Shown here: piece by piece, positions 12,222 through 23,128 of the stretch
How the letters are laid out: each line of letters opens with the position of its first letter
How positions within the stretch are numbered: the stretch's first letter is position 1
The notes under the pieces: generated by a model
What the model was told of the DNA's origin: nothing
Databases searched by the model: none
What the model saw: the letters and a program-made list of their open reading frames with translations, nothing else
Position numbers and translations under genes: made by a program
Source of the DNA: Lepidurus packardi
Taxonomy: Eukaryota; Arthropoda; Branchiopoda; Notostraca; Triopsidae
DNA length: 64,000 nt
Reading direction: 5' to 3'
NCBI GenBank assembly: GCA_023053545.1
Contig: JAKZAN010000007.1
Coordinates: forward strand, 4,526,001-4,590,000

Positions 12222-13683
12222 TTAACGAAATTTGAAATTTGCTTTTACCTGTTGCCCTTTCTTCACATCCCCTTGCAAAACCGAAATCTTGGAACGCTCC
12301 TGCTGCAATTGGGTATTCAACTTCTCAACTTCCGTCGTTAACTCGTCCTTTACTTTCTGCAACCTTTCAACCTGGATAAGCACTTCCGCTTTATCTCGCA
12401 CTGAATCCACGAAAATAATCAGCAGTTGTAAGAATATAAAAAAACTTGTAAGCATTACTCTCTCCTTGGGCCAAAATTCCACAAAGCCTTTTGTTGCGAG
12501 TCTTTACATTAAGCAAATCCTCCTTTAACTTCTCAACTTCCAGTTTCAAAGCGGCGTTTTCCTCATCCTTAGCTCTCAAATCTTCATTTATTTGCGCAAT
12601 ACGGGCAGCATCCGCGATCTGGGGCTAGAACTCAAAGTTTAGAAGCTTTACAGGAAAACTGACAAACTAACTTCGTTTGCTTTCTGGTGCTCCAAGAATT
12701 GCTCCCGTTTCAAAACAGATTTGGCTTGTTCTTTGACTTTTTCGAAAAAGTGGTCATCTTTCAGTTCTCCATTCTGTTGAGGCAGTTTTTGACGTGTGGC
12801 TTTGGCTTGGGACTCTTGGCTTGAAACCTACAAGATAACCAAATTAACTAGGACACACATTATAAATACATTTCTGGATTACTGGATTAGGCAAAGAATT
12901 TTTGAAGTCATCCAAAGACATAGCAGCAGATTTTTTAGCTTTGTTCCCTTTCCCTTTCTTGGCTAATTCGGCTTCTTCGCGAAACGTGTCATACAATTCC
13001 TTCTTCTCTTCATAATCCACCTTGGATTCCAGCAAGGCTAACTCCAACTCACGTTCATACGTCTCATTCACAACCTTACAAGATACGGAAATGTAAACGT
13101 GAACGTAACAAAAAAGTGTATGTAATTTAATCGAAAAGACAAAAATTTACAATAATTACCTCAGTATCTCGCTGCTTCCATGACTCGAACTCAACGCCCT
13201 GTTCAGGCTTTTTCTTCTGACTTGTGGTGGTACTTGAACTTGAGTATTGCTTAGGCACAGTGGGTAGTTTCTTACCTTCCCCAAAAGCAAAAGCGAGAGA
13301 GGCTAACTGTAAAAGAAAAATGAAAAACGTGAGATAATTTAACTTAAACATCACAAATTCAAAACTTTAGCAACAACTTTACTATAATAAATATGTTATT
13401 ATAAGAGAGTTACTATAACAAGAGATGTTGTATTACATTTATTTTAAACAAACAAACTTGGAAGATCAAGTCCTGCACGTATCACATGCTCAGTGTAGAG
13501 TCGTTGCATACATACCTCATTCTTCTTCTTTTTCTTTTTAGCAGCTGCTTCTTTTTCTTTATTCGTAAGAGGAGGTTTCTTCGCAATCGTGACAGTTGCC
13601 TTTTTGGTATTTTGGGGCTTCTTAACGTCACCATCGTCATCAATACTGAGTACAGCAAACCTGGAAAGAGTTGCAGACGCCAT
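12222..13683 (-). CDS. GKAP1: G kinase-anchoring protein 1 homologue
   Basis: GKAP1 is a Golgi-associated protein that in mammals anchors cGMP-dependent protein kinase I. Six exons on the minus strand are 13683-13516, 13306-13160, 13074 to about 12883, 12827-12672, 12624-12459 and 12400-12222, giving about 335 residues (human 366). The N-terminus MASATLSRFAVLSIDDDGD matches the family start, followed by a Lys-rich stretch. The mid-region has FESWKQRDTE and a conserved helix ELELALLESKVDYEEKKE. The C-terminal third is coiled coil, with RDKAEVLIQVERLQKVKDEL and LQQERSKISVLQ nearly identical in pattern to the vertebrate protein. Exon 3 may end at 12883 or 12859; both keep frame. The last donor (GTAAAA after CAACAG) would replace the final eight codons with a Thr-stop if used. 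Confidence 0.88.
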
Positions 13684-14087
13684 TTTTAATGTTTTGACTG
13701 TGAAGTATTGTAACGCCGGCAGATGGCGAAAGAGGTGGTCTCACTACGAATGATTTTGATACACCTTAGCGATTTTTTCTTATGCCGCGAACTTCCATAA
13801 TTATGTCATTATTACTTTCGATCGTTATTTTGCGTTTCTCTAAGTACTAGTATACAACGTGTCCTTGTCAACCAGAAGTCTTGATTTCCTTCTACTGGTG
13901 AATGAACTTTAGAAATACAATAAGTTGTTGTATTTTCCCGACTTTTATTTTACTTCTATGCAGATTTACACGCCTCATTTCTTGGTAAAGATGTTGAAGT
14001 AAAGCCACTCCCATCGATGGGCAAATTGTTGCTCATTGATTTACATGTTTTTCTGTAGCCTACTACTCGTTCTTAGGTGGGTCAACT
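13684..14087. other. GKAP1 promoter region / COX5B 3' flank
   Basis: A 404-bp interval upstream of GKAP1 and downstream of COX5B, both on the minus strand. An AGATGGCG word at 13721-13728 lies 38 bp from the GKAP1 start codon and recurs near other starts in the window. No gene seen. Confidence 0.4.
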
Positions 14088-14595
14088 CTAGATGGGCTTT
14101 TGTTCGACCAATTTGAACCAATAACCACACTCGCAGCGTTTAGGGACTCCTCGGTTCAACCACATCCAGTTAATGGAAGTGGCATCTTCTTCGCAGACGC
14201 ATCCAATTACCCTGGACTCGAAAGCGGAGGGAACTACGTTAGGAGTATCCTTGGTACCAGCAACGCGCTTGTACACTCGCATGTCGAAAGGATCCTATAT
14301 AAAAATATGAATTCATTAGTTATAGTTTAAACAAACAAAACCTTTCTTAAACAATTCGCTATAATAGTAATAGAAACACTAACTTCATTGCCAGCCAGTT
14401 TGGCCAGGAGTTCCCGTTTTTCCAGGCCAGTTGCATGCTCCAATGGGTCCCCCATCACTAAAATAAAATACACAAATTATCTACAATGTCCTTACGGACG
14501 TATTTGGACTTACTTTTGTCGGCTGCTCTCCATTGGGAGGTAGCAATTCCCCGGGAAGCTACACGGAAAACAGAACGACTGACCAAGTTCGCCAT
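14088..14595 (-). CDS. COX5B: Cytochrome c oxidase subunit 5B, mitochondrial
   Basis: This is a nuclear-encoded, zinc-binding structural subunit of respiratory complex IV, facing the mitochondrial matrix. Three exons (14595-14514, 14457-14384, 14294-14088) give 120 residues. The N-terminus MANLVSRSVFRVASRGIATS is a typical basic, Ser-rich presequence. The mature part has DPLEHATGLEKRELLAKLAG, then AGTKDTPNVVPS, VIGCVCEEDATSINWMWL and RCECGYWFKLVEQ. The zinc ligands correspond to the GCVC pair and the CEC pair; vertebrates have CxxC at the second site, and I believe arthropods share the CEC form. It is divergently arranged with SF3B5, with 453 bp between start codons. Confidence 0.95.
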
Positions 14596-15048
14596 TTTTG
14601 TCACGGAAAGTGATTGCGTTGCCAAATATCCGTTTGAGTAAGAAGTGTTTTGACAAATTTATAAACATTGTTTATAAACTATAAAAATCTATTATTATTG
14701 TTTATTATAACTTTTATCTCAATACACGGTCTTGAAACATTAATTATTTTAGCCGTGTTAAAAACTGGCCCCGTTGTTTATCGATCAGTGCCTCCCAAAA
14801 GTTTTTAGCTATTGAGAAAGCAGGGAAATATAAACAAGGAGTGCAAGAAAAAAAGATTAACTCGCTGGTAAATACGTTTAATAATTAGATAAACATAAAT
14901 TGCGTTACTTATATAGTTTTACATACACACCACTATGTATTGCAGGATTTGTTTTTTAAAGGTTTAATAGGGTTATCTTTGTTCCCTAGAAAAGAAGCCG
15001 TTTACCACCAGGACTACCTGTCAACCAGATACATTTTATTACCGCAAC
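14596..15048. promoter_or_regulatory. Divergent promoter region COX5B / SF3B5
   Basis: A 453-bp A/T-rich interval between two oppositely transcribed housekeeping genes. It must hold both promoters and 5' UTRs. No TATA box or other site could be assigned with confidence. Confidence 0.45.
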
Positions 15049-15306
15049 ATGGGGGACCGTTACAACATACATAGCCAGCTCGAGCATTTGCAGTCCAAAT
15101 ATATCGGTACAGGTCATGCAGACACTGGCCGATATGAATGGCTTACCAATCAACACCGCGACTCCTACGCATCTTACATGGGACACTTTGATCTCTTGAA
15201 CCTATGCGCCGTTGTTGAAAATGAAAGCAAAGCCAGGGTCAAGTTTAATTTTATGGAGAAAATGCTTCAGCCCTGTGGAGCTCCCCCTCCCAAACCAGAA
15301 GATTAA
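15049..15306 (+). CDS. SF3B5: Splicing factor 3B subunit 5 (SF3b10)
   Basis: This is a small subunit of the U2 snRNP SF3b complex, which helps SF3B1 recognise the branch site. It is intronless, 85 residues, and of standard family length. The sequence begins MGDRYNIHSQLEHLQSKYIG and contains the highly conserved HADTGRYEWLTNQHRDSY, MGHFDLLNLCAV and KMLQPCGAPPPKPED. The ATG context and full-length match leave little doubt. A nearby acceptor at about 14990 may splice a 5' UTR exon onto this one. Confidence 0.97.
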   Translation: MGDRYNIHSQLEHLQSKYIGTGHADTGRYEWLTNQHRDSYASYMGHFDLLNLCAVVENESKARVKFNFMEKMLQPCGAPPPKPED

Positions 15307-15820
15307 ACTTTGTAATATAGCCTGGAATTTGAATACATATTGGTTTCATATCTCAATAATCCTTTATTCCTCTTGATAATAAGCGATTGACTCGTTTGTT
15401 TACTTATTAGTTTTAAATTATTAGAAGCATTGGATTTATTTTTTTATTCTTTCCAAGGTCATGGCCAAAAGTGAATTGCCAATTCCCTGAATTCCAAATG
15501 TATCTTTGCCTTCGTTTATTTTAGTCCAGAAAGAACTAAGAAAGGAAAAAAGAAAGTGGAACGCATGGTTGAAAGCTTTAGGCTGGGAACGACGAATCCA
15601 CACAGAAACACAACATGAAAGAGACTACTTCGTGACCAGCTTGTGTCTTTCAAGCACAAAAGAAAAAGCTGTCTCTTTTGTTTTAAGTCCTCTAGTCTCT
15701 CGCAATACAACTTTCGGTGAGTGACGTTGGGTTTCCTTCCCGCCACGGGTTTACCTAACCTAAAATTGGATTACATGTGATCAATAGAAACTTTCCGTAG
15801 GTCTGGAAAATCGGGACGAC
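15307..15820. other. SF3B5 3' flank and upstream region of the orphan gene
   Basis: A 514-bp interval. Open frames on both strands at 15506-15746 overlap each other and show no domain. An acceptor-like CCGTAG at 15796-15801 lies just before the next start codon and may mark a spliced 5' UTR. Confidence 0.35.
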
Positions 15821-16492
15821 ATGGACGAAATCAAAGCTAAGGAAAGCAACGCATTCGGATGGTTTCTTAATAGTGACCCGAGGTCACCTGCAAGTGATCC
15901 GGTACCTACTACTCGTCTACCTCGCGTTCGCAATCGCAGCCAAAGTCAGAGTGTTAAAAAATGGCCGAGTGAATGCTGTTTACCCGCTGTCGACGTCATG
16001 GAGAACCGCCGCTGGACTTCTATTGAAGACCTAGACGTTACAGTGATTCCCGTGACATTCCGCAAGCCTGTGTTCCCTCTACATGTGATACCAAGCCAAC
16101 GATCTTCGGATAGTTGCCTTGGTTCCGACTGGTCGGAGGAATCTCGTACGTATCAGTCCACGCCTTCCCTTTTGGAAGAAGATCAGGTGGTATCTGATAT
16201 CAAACACGCTTTAAGTCGGTTATCATCTGTAACGGAACATTACAAACACATGAGGGAAGAACTGGGCACGATACGTACGAGCTTTGAAGGATTACATGAT
16301 GAAATGGAACGTTTCCGCGAACGAATGCAACGAACGCGCTATCGCCCCATTGCGCGCAAACCTGCCACATTTTCCAGAAATGCTGCCGAGATTACGCAAG
16401 AAGAGCTCGCAGATGTTACCTATCGGATTCTCAAACAAGTGTGCATCGAGCAATTAAATTTGGATGATCGAGAGCATAATTTCCTTGTCTGA
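15821..16492 (+). CDS. Orphan protein with C-terminal helical/coiled-coil region
   Basis: A single open exon of 223 residues; I do not recognise the family. Residues 1-60 are basic and Ser/Arg-rich (RNRSQSQSVKKWPSE) and probably disordered. A central segment has SDWSEESRTYQSTPSLLEE. From about residue 125 the sequence becomes helical and heptad-like: VVSDIKHALSRLSSVTEHYK, LHDEMERFRERMQR, then EITQEELADVTYRILKQVCI to the end. Codon use and length argue for a real gene, and an acceptor just upstream suggests a 5' UTR exon. No transmembrane segment or signal peptide is seen. It could be a lineage-restricted cytoskeletal or nuclear protein, but there is no evidence for a role. Confidence 0.6.
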   Translation: MDEIKAKESNAFGWFLNSDPRSPASDPVPTTRLPRVRNRSQSQSVKKWPSECCLPAVDVMENRRWTSIEDLDVTVIPVTFRKPVFPLHVIPSQRSSDSCLGSDWSEESRTYQSTPSLLEEDQVVSDIKHALSRLSSVTEHYKHMREELGTIRTSFEGLHDEMERFRERMQRTRYRPIARKPATFSRNAAEITQEELADVTYRILKQVCIEQLNLDDREHNFLV

Positions 16493-17317
16493 AAGCTTCA
16501 TGACAACTTAAGCTATTAAATTTCATTTTTTCCTCGATTGCTTGCCAAAAGGAAACGTAGAAAACTTGCATTTGCTGTCATATACATAATGAATATTACC
16601 GTAAGCCCAACTTGCGTATGAAATTTCCCTTCTTTCTAAAGTTTCCGACATCCGTAGTTGGACACGTTTAACCGACTCATAATAACCACAAGCATTCTGT
16701 GTATTGTACGCGCATTTATGACCGCTATTCAGCATTTCCAAGGGAACAGGAAAACGCCACATCCTAAGGTAGTTAAAATTCTCTCCTACTACTTGTCCTC
16801 CCTAATGCCATGCAAGCGAATTTTTAGCAATACAAGCGAATTTATGAGACACACGTGGTTCATGGGCCGTGAATGGGATTCAGAAGCGTCACTTGCGCTC
16901 TAAGGGTATGGAATGCGAATTCCCAAAATAAAACATTCTCTGTGGACCACGTTGCTTGTAGTATGGTAAAGGCATTACGGGTTATGTGAACAGAGTGTGT
17001 TGGGATGTTTATTTTTTGCATCCGTTTTAGTGGGAAAGACGCCAACAAACCAACTTCCCCGTCGTTGGCCACCGTAGAAATTCTTGGCGCTCGCTTTTGG
17101 TTCAGTCTTCAGCCGATCGTTAGTTTCAACGTTTTAACCTAGTTTGCAAAACCAGAGCATCTGGGAAAGGAGTGTTGCTAGCCCACTGCTGTCTTTTAAT
17201 TAACTCCAGGACTGTGCGTGTTGCCGGGTGTAAACAATATATTTACAACGATAATTGTGGTGTGAGCTTGGCAAAGCAAGTTCTATTCGCTATTGTGTAA
17301 CTAAGTTATCAAAACAA
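16493..17317. other. Upstream region of the GRAMD2-like gene
   Basis: An 825-bp interval with no supportable gene. Short open frames on both strands overlap and lack domains. Confidence 0.35.
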
Positions 17318-20300
17318 ATGGCCAGACCTCGCGCCTTTTCAGATCCTTCAGTGTCAACTCTTTATAAAAAGGACAAGAGTAAGTTCTGTTCCATTTTTTC
17401 TGAGCTATGCAAATAGCATTGTCCAAATATAATTTTAACCGCACAACTATTTCTAACCATATATTGTCCCAATTCAAACAGGTTGCGCTGCTTCCGATGC
17501 TAATGCAGCACTTCAAGTTGGTAATTGGCACCACGTGACCAACGCCTTGGCATACCGAACGCTTAGTTTGTTTTTACCCGGACTATCTTCTTCTCCGCCT
17601 TCGCTACCGTACGTATAATTATATTACTAACATATCTCCAACGAGCGCATTATACAAGAGAAATTATCTAGAAAGACGAGCGAACAAGCTAAGTCTATTC
17701 CTTTTTCGCATAAAAAAACACACTTGTACATCAAGTGGTTACAGATGGTCCAAAAACCTCATATTTGCTTCACACCTGCGTGGCGAGGCCTGTTTTTTTC
17801 GCATAACGTACGATCCATTCACAATTTCTCTGCTTTGACGTCACTTTATTACCATCTTAAATTAAAGCCTTTATGCGAAACCAAATTAAATTATCCGTTG
17901 CAATCCAGGAAAAAAAGACAGACCCGCACATGAAAAATGAGAATAGTATAGTAAAAGCTCACAACTGTCAGTACGTAAGAATAACAAGTCTTCCCCGCAT
18001 GTCGCGATGGCATAGTTTCCTCGTATGTAGTAGCGACGAGGCAGGTAACATGCGAAGACGCGTCTAAGGTGGGGAAAGTGTTACAAAATTTATTGTGGAA
18101 CTGTGGAAGCGCCCGCGACGGCAACGAAGGCATATTTCCTTAATAAAAGAGAGCGAGAAGGTGCATTATTGATCGAGGCGTCCAAGAGAAGGCGGCTTGG
18201 CAGATAAAACGTCGGGTAAAAAGGGGGAGAGAAACAGATAATCGGCTCAGGTCGCAGTGCAGCAACGTCGCGCGCATTACCCAGCTCCTCCGTTTCTAAC
18301 CTGAGTTGTTTCACAAGTTCTCCGCAGTCAGGAAACTGAGTTCGGGGTCGATGGAATTTCCCCGTAGTTCCAAAGACTAACATAAGCCATTGAAAAACCG
18401 GTCGGAATAGGGAAACCCTCCACAAGGAAAAGAAATCACTTCCTAGAACCCGGCCAAAAATTACCCTTCAACCTACAAGAAGAGTGCCAACGAGCCGTGC
18501 TTTGCGCACATAGTCGTAGTGTATTTTGGGGTTAGACTAACTGAAATGCAAATTATATCCTAAAGAATCCTTCGTGCCGAGTTTTTCTTGCAAAGTGAGG
18601 ACAGAAAACCCATTCCGTAACATTTTTGGTGCATTAACCCCTGGGCATGAATCGTATTGCAAAAAGCGACAGTTTAAAACTAGTTTGAACAGGATATCAG
18701 ATCTATAACGGGGAAATACTGCGATTTATATGCGCCAATTGACGTGTTGCACTTCACCTATCATCCCAGTCAAGTAAGTCTGCAACTTATTCATCTCTAA
18801 CCTATGTTTCTGCTATTCACATCTTGCATCCATCTCAGATCTGATTTTGTTCCCAAAGTTTAACCGCATTTTTTATTTACTCGACTGGGGCATTTCTGTA
18901 CTGCAATTGACTTCCGTGTTAAGGGGGGGATAAAGAAAGAAGATCGCTAATTGAATTAGGAACCTTGGGTTGGCATCCTATCTTTTTTTGCGTAAGGGTT
19001 TCTGTTTTCCTCACGAACGTAGTCAAGAACAGAAGGAAAACGCTCGCCATCAATTAAGACTGAGCACATTCTCTTGCCTAGCTCTGCAGCGAGGCTTTCA
19101 AACCGCCGACGTTTGCAATATGAAACACTTGGCGTGTTTTTGTACAGGCTAACAATAGATCCTCCGTTCATCCATAATCCGCATCCACATCTAATATTAG
19201 ACCAAAGACAGGATCACGCATTATTTCGTTAAGCTCATTGACAACCCACAGTCCATGACCAAGAAAAAAATATTACGTATTTCCTTCTAACGACTACTTC
19301 TTCCCCAGAAGAACTAGTAACGCGTCACAAGATTTGAGACCATGTTCCCCTGTCTAGGGAAGAAATGACGAAAAACTGCCCTGACCCCACGTCATCACAG
19401 GTCTGAAATTTACCCATGTATTTTCCCCGCTTGTTTGTACCAAAAAAAAAACATAAGAAAAGCCATTACGCATTCCCTCCTTCGTTACGCAATAAGTTAT
19501 ACAGTTCACACAAGGTGTCCAATACGCCTCTCGGAGCAATTTCAACACTTATCGACCACGTCGGCAGAAGCAATTGGTAGGTTTATATCGTCTCTGGAGG
19601 GGAAAAGGTCAGGGAAAGGTCGCCATTTCGGCAATTGCTTTTATTTCTCAGACAGTCGTCAGGCAAACTGACTGACCTTTCGCACAAAATATGAGCGGCA
19701 AGAACGAAAATATTGGGTACTGGGGCCAAATCGCGTTCCTTTCACAGGACCATTATGACTTACAGAACCACACTGCTCGGCACTTGACTAGCGGGGCAAT
19801 GAGTAACCTAACCTAATCTATACAAAGCGTCACGTATCCCCCATTTTGACTGCCTCCCGCGATTGTTCCGATAAGCTGGAACTGATAATAGACTTCTCGA
19901 TACAGGTTTCAGGAACTTCGCTTAGCCAGAGTATCCCTCACATTGCCAGCATACCCTGATTAATTCACAATCACTGACCGGCACCCCCTAAGAAACGTTG
20001 ATGTAGCGTAGGGAACAACCCGCTAAAAGCCTAGGGGTTCAAAGGACACCAAATATTTAGAACTAATCCGAAGTGGAGGTCGAACAAGAGGGCATACAGT
20101 TGGCATTTCGTAGTTGTTTGTCGTTTGTTGTGGCAGGTTACTGCCCTAAGTGAATGAAGTGAAATCATATTATTCCATGTCTCTTCCCAGGTCCAGCTCT
20201 GTGGCTCCCATCGATTGTGATGTCCAAGAGCTCTACAGCGTAAACCATGATACCATGAAAGACGACCGAAGCCAACGGGGGTAATTTTTTTAAAACCGTC

Positions 20301-22270
20301 TTTTTCTCTCAAACTATTTGTAGAGCCCTTGGAAGTTGAACGTTGGCCTAATTGATTTTATTCTCATGTTTTTCTTGTAGTGCATCGAATAGTTCTAGTT
20401 CTCATAGTCCTTCACCACGTATCGGCCTAGGCCACTCTAAGTCTTGGCAGAAGAAATTCTTGCGCCATTTCCATCAAGTGCCTGCTGAGGAACGTATCCT
20501 CAATTGTGAGTCTTCTTCGCAAATCCTGTTTTTCTTGCATGTGCTCAAGTAACTGGTTGCACGCTTCTAAACTTGTTTGTCTTCATTTGCAGACTACTCT
20601 TGTGCCTTGGTAGGAGAAATTCTTCTTCAAGGGCACTTGTACATCACCCGCAATTACTTCGCTTTCCATTCCAATGTCTTTGGTTATGTCACCAAGGTAA
20701 ACAATAATAATTATAATAATATATCCTTTTAAATAATTAAAAAAAAAAAAATTTTTATTGTAGTTGTTAATCCCGGTGAATGATGTTGAGAAAGTAACGA
20801 AAGAACGGACAGCCAAAATCTTCCCCAATGCCGTGGGAATCGTGACAACCCAAGACAAACACGTCTTCAGTTCCTTATTATCTCGCGATGCAACCTACCG
20901 TTTGATGGTAGGAGTTTGGAAACGAGTCCATCAAAATCGCGTAAGTTCTAAATGATTGCATTCTTTTCCAAACTAAGTTAATATTAGACAAGTTGAAGTC
21001 CAATCAGGAAGTCGTGTTCTTTCGCCTCTACTTATCAAAAATTTTGCGACGCCAGTATGATAAGCAAAAAGAAGTATGAGAACGAAGAGTCGACAAGATA
21101 AGCCAATGAGTTATCATAAAAAAAGTCAGGACGCCAGACGGGTTTTTCTGATAAACAGAGAGTACTAGAGCTTTGTTTGAGAAATTCACTTTAAAAAAAT
21201 GTGCATGTTTACCAAAAAAAGTATGAATAATGGTCGTAAAACTAATTTCCGTGATTTGTTGCAACGCGCGCTAACAGGAACATGATGCAGACCGTGGTTC
21301 ATTAGGAGGCTCCAGCGCCGATTCGATATCACAATCCAATTCCGACTTGGGAGAGTGTCAATCCCGCGGCAAAGCCTTCGATGATGTTACAGACCTGAGT
21401 GACAGCGACCAGCCGGATTCAGCTATCGAACGCTCCTGTTCACCCACACCGGACGGTGATCGCATATCTTTCCTGCCGAGCGATGTTAGCCCATCCACGT
21501 TTCATTCACGTCTCAACTTTTCGCTTCCTAGTCCTATGTCCTACCGTCATACCTCGCCTTCTAAAGGTAAAAAGAAATGAGAAATAAATAAAAAAAAGTA
21601 GAACAGAAAGAATACTCTTATTCACGAAAAGGAAGTTTTTGAACCCAGTTTGCTGATTTCTACCTTCTTTAGGTACTTTGGCGGCAGTCTCAACTGATGA
21701 AATCGATAACGGGTCCGTGAGCAAATCCTCGTCATCATTCCTGGTCTCGTCTGCTTCTGGCTCACTTCAGTCTACCCCCTTGAATCCCCAAGTCCTGAGC
21801 TCGCACGTTGGAGGAAGCGGAGGCCGGAGAATGTGGCGATTTAGCCTTGTCTTACTCTTCGGCTTAGTCCTTTCCGCCGGATTGCTATGGTATCGCCTCG
21901 ATGGGCTGCAGGATCTCTTGCACGAGAGAGCTCAGCTGTTAGCCAAGTAAATTAACTACTGCCCAAGCGTACACCTCCAAACTAACTTTCGTAATGAACT
22001 TAGGAGTGATAATGAACAGGCTTCGACAGATTCAGCCGACTTGTCAGGATTGGTGCAAGCTCATTTACACCATCTATCTAAGGTAAAATGCCTTTCCTAG
22101 AGTTGCATTTTTCTTTTTTTTTATAGTACAAAGCTCGAAAAAACAATGTAAAAGTGTTGCGAGAAAAAAGTATAAAACGTGGATATAATTCACAGGTTCG
22201 AAAAGCATTGGAAGCTTTGTCTGCATCCATGTCCTTGACTAACTCATATCCTTCTGACCCGTCCGATTGA
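17318..22270 (+). CDS. GRAM domain membrane protein, GRAMD2-like
   Basis: Likely an ER membrane protein that contacts the plasma membrane through a lipid-sensing GRAM domain. Nine exons join in frame to about 436 residues: 17318-17378, 17482-17608, 20381-20505, 20593-20696, 20764-20940, 21278-21566, 21673-21946, 22004-22082 and 22196-22270. The N-terminus MARPRAFSDPSVSTLYKKDK is Ser/Pro-rich. The GRAM domain (about residues 85-190) runs from KKFLRHFHQVPAEERILN through YSCALVGEILLQGHLYITRN to FSSLLSRDATYRLMVGVWKR. A Ser-rich acidic linker follows. One transmembrane helix, WRFSLVLLFGLVLSAGLLWY, sits near the C-terminus with a short tail. No VASt domain is present, which separates it from GRAMD1/Aster sterol transporters and favours GRAMD2A/2B. 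The first two exons are inferred from matching phases across a 2772-bp intron. Confidence 0.82.
17609..20380 (+). other. Long intron 2 of the GRAMD2-like gene
   Basis: A 2772-bp intron in a gene whose other introns are about 60-340 bp. It holds no recognisable gene. The minus-strand open frame at 18090-18425 shows no domain. Regulatory elements or an alternative promoter for the GRAM exons are possible but not shown. Confidence 0.5.
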
Positions 22271-23128
22271 TTAGTGTGTTTATCTTGCAGTTACTTAAAG
22301 CCATTTTAAGACTAAACTTCGTTGAGCTCTGCGAATTACCTAATACCATTTGGGTCATTTTTTGCTTGTTCATCAAGTTTCAAATTCACCTCCTTTCCGA
22401 ACGATTGCAGCAATTTTACTTTCTCTGCTCTCCAACTTTCCTCGTACTCCACCGTGATCGCTTGATATTCATAAGTGGCCAAACGCTCATTTGCCAAAGG
22501 GAATGAGAGAACCCACAAACCAAACCAAACTGAAAAGCAGGTTTTCATGCACTTGGATGAGAAAGAAAAAAATCGGTCCAGGAATCAGCTATTTCAAATT
22601 TGAGCTCAGCTTCGGATCCAATGTTTCGTTTTCAAGGCATTTGCCAGTATGTAGCTTTTTGTTATATCCATGAGTGATTAATTTTACGTCCAGCATTAAG
22701 AAAAAAATCCGCAACTCTATGCTTTAGCGCCGTCAGTGGTTTGAAGCTCCGTTGTATTAACGTTGTGTCGGGTGAAACGAGGAGCAATTGCAAGACTTGC
22801 AAAAATTCTCCGTCGATATCAAAGAGCGAAGTGAAGCTTTCAAGAAATGTAGCCTGATCTCCGTGTTGGCATTGTAATGAATGAAATAACCCGAATCCTG
22901 CTATTCTTGTCATCGACATGTGATTGGATAACTAATGCCGGTGATTTTTGCCTTGCATCCATGTTTTATTCTTCCCACCAAATTTCCAATGTCGTGACCT
23001 CACGCGCTTCGTTAAGAAAAATTAACGAGTCGAAACCTTATAAGATTATATCCAATAAAGAAAAAAATTTAAATTATCAACCTAGTCCATAGCACCGGAA
23101 AAACATCTCAATTTGCACCCTTCAACTG
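22271..23128. other. Interval between convergent GRAMD2-like and NTAN1 genes
   Basis: 858 bp containing both 3' UTRs and the coding-like fragments listed separately. No other feature was recognised. Confidence 0.4.
22336..22963 (-). other. Coding-like fragments of unknown identity (possible gene or pseudogene)
   Basis: Three minus-strand stretches read like exons. They are MDARQKSPALVIQSHVDDKN from 22963, DGEFLQVLQLLLVSPDTTLI within 22919-22662, and LATYEYQAITVEYEESWRAE plus VKLLQSFGKEVNLKLDEQ within 22548-22336. A linking piece near 22580-22640 reads CLENETLDPKLSSNLK. I could not join them in one frame with good splice sites. Either this is a small multi-exon gene I failed to resolve or a decayed gene. 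They lie between the convergent GRAMD2-like and NTAN1 genes. Confidence 0.3.

Noticed and set aside
15506..15746. Overlapping 72- and 76-residue frames between SF3B5 and the orphan gene
   Set aside because: Both strands are open over the same bases and neither has motifs or splice support.
18090..18425. 111-residue minus-strand open frame in the long GRAMD2-like intron
   Set aside because: No domain, no splice context and mixed composition; most likely chance.
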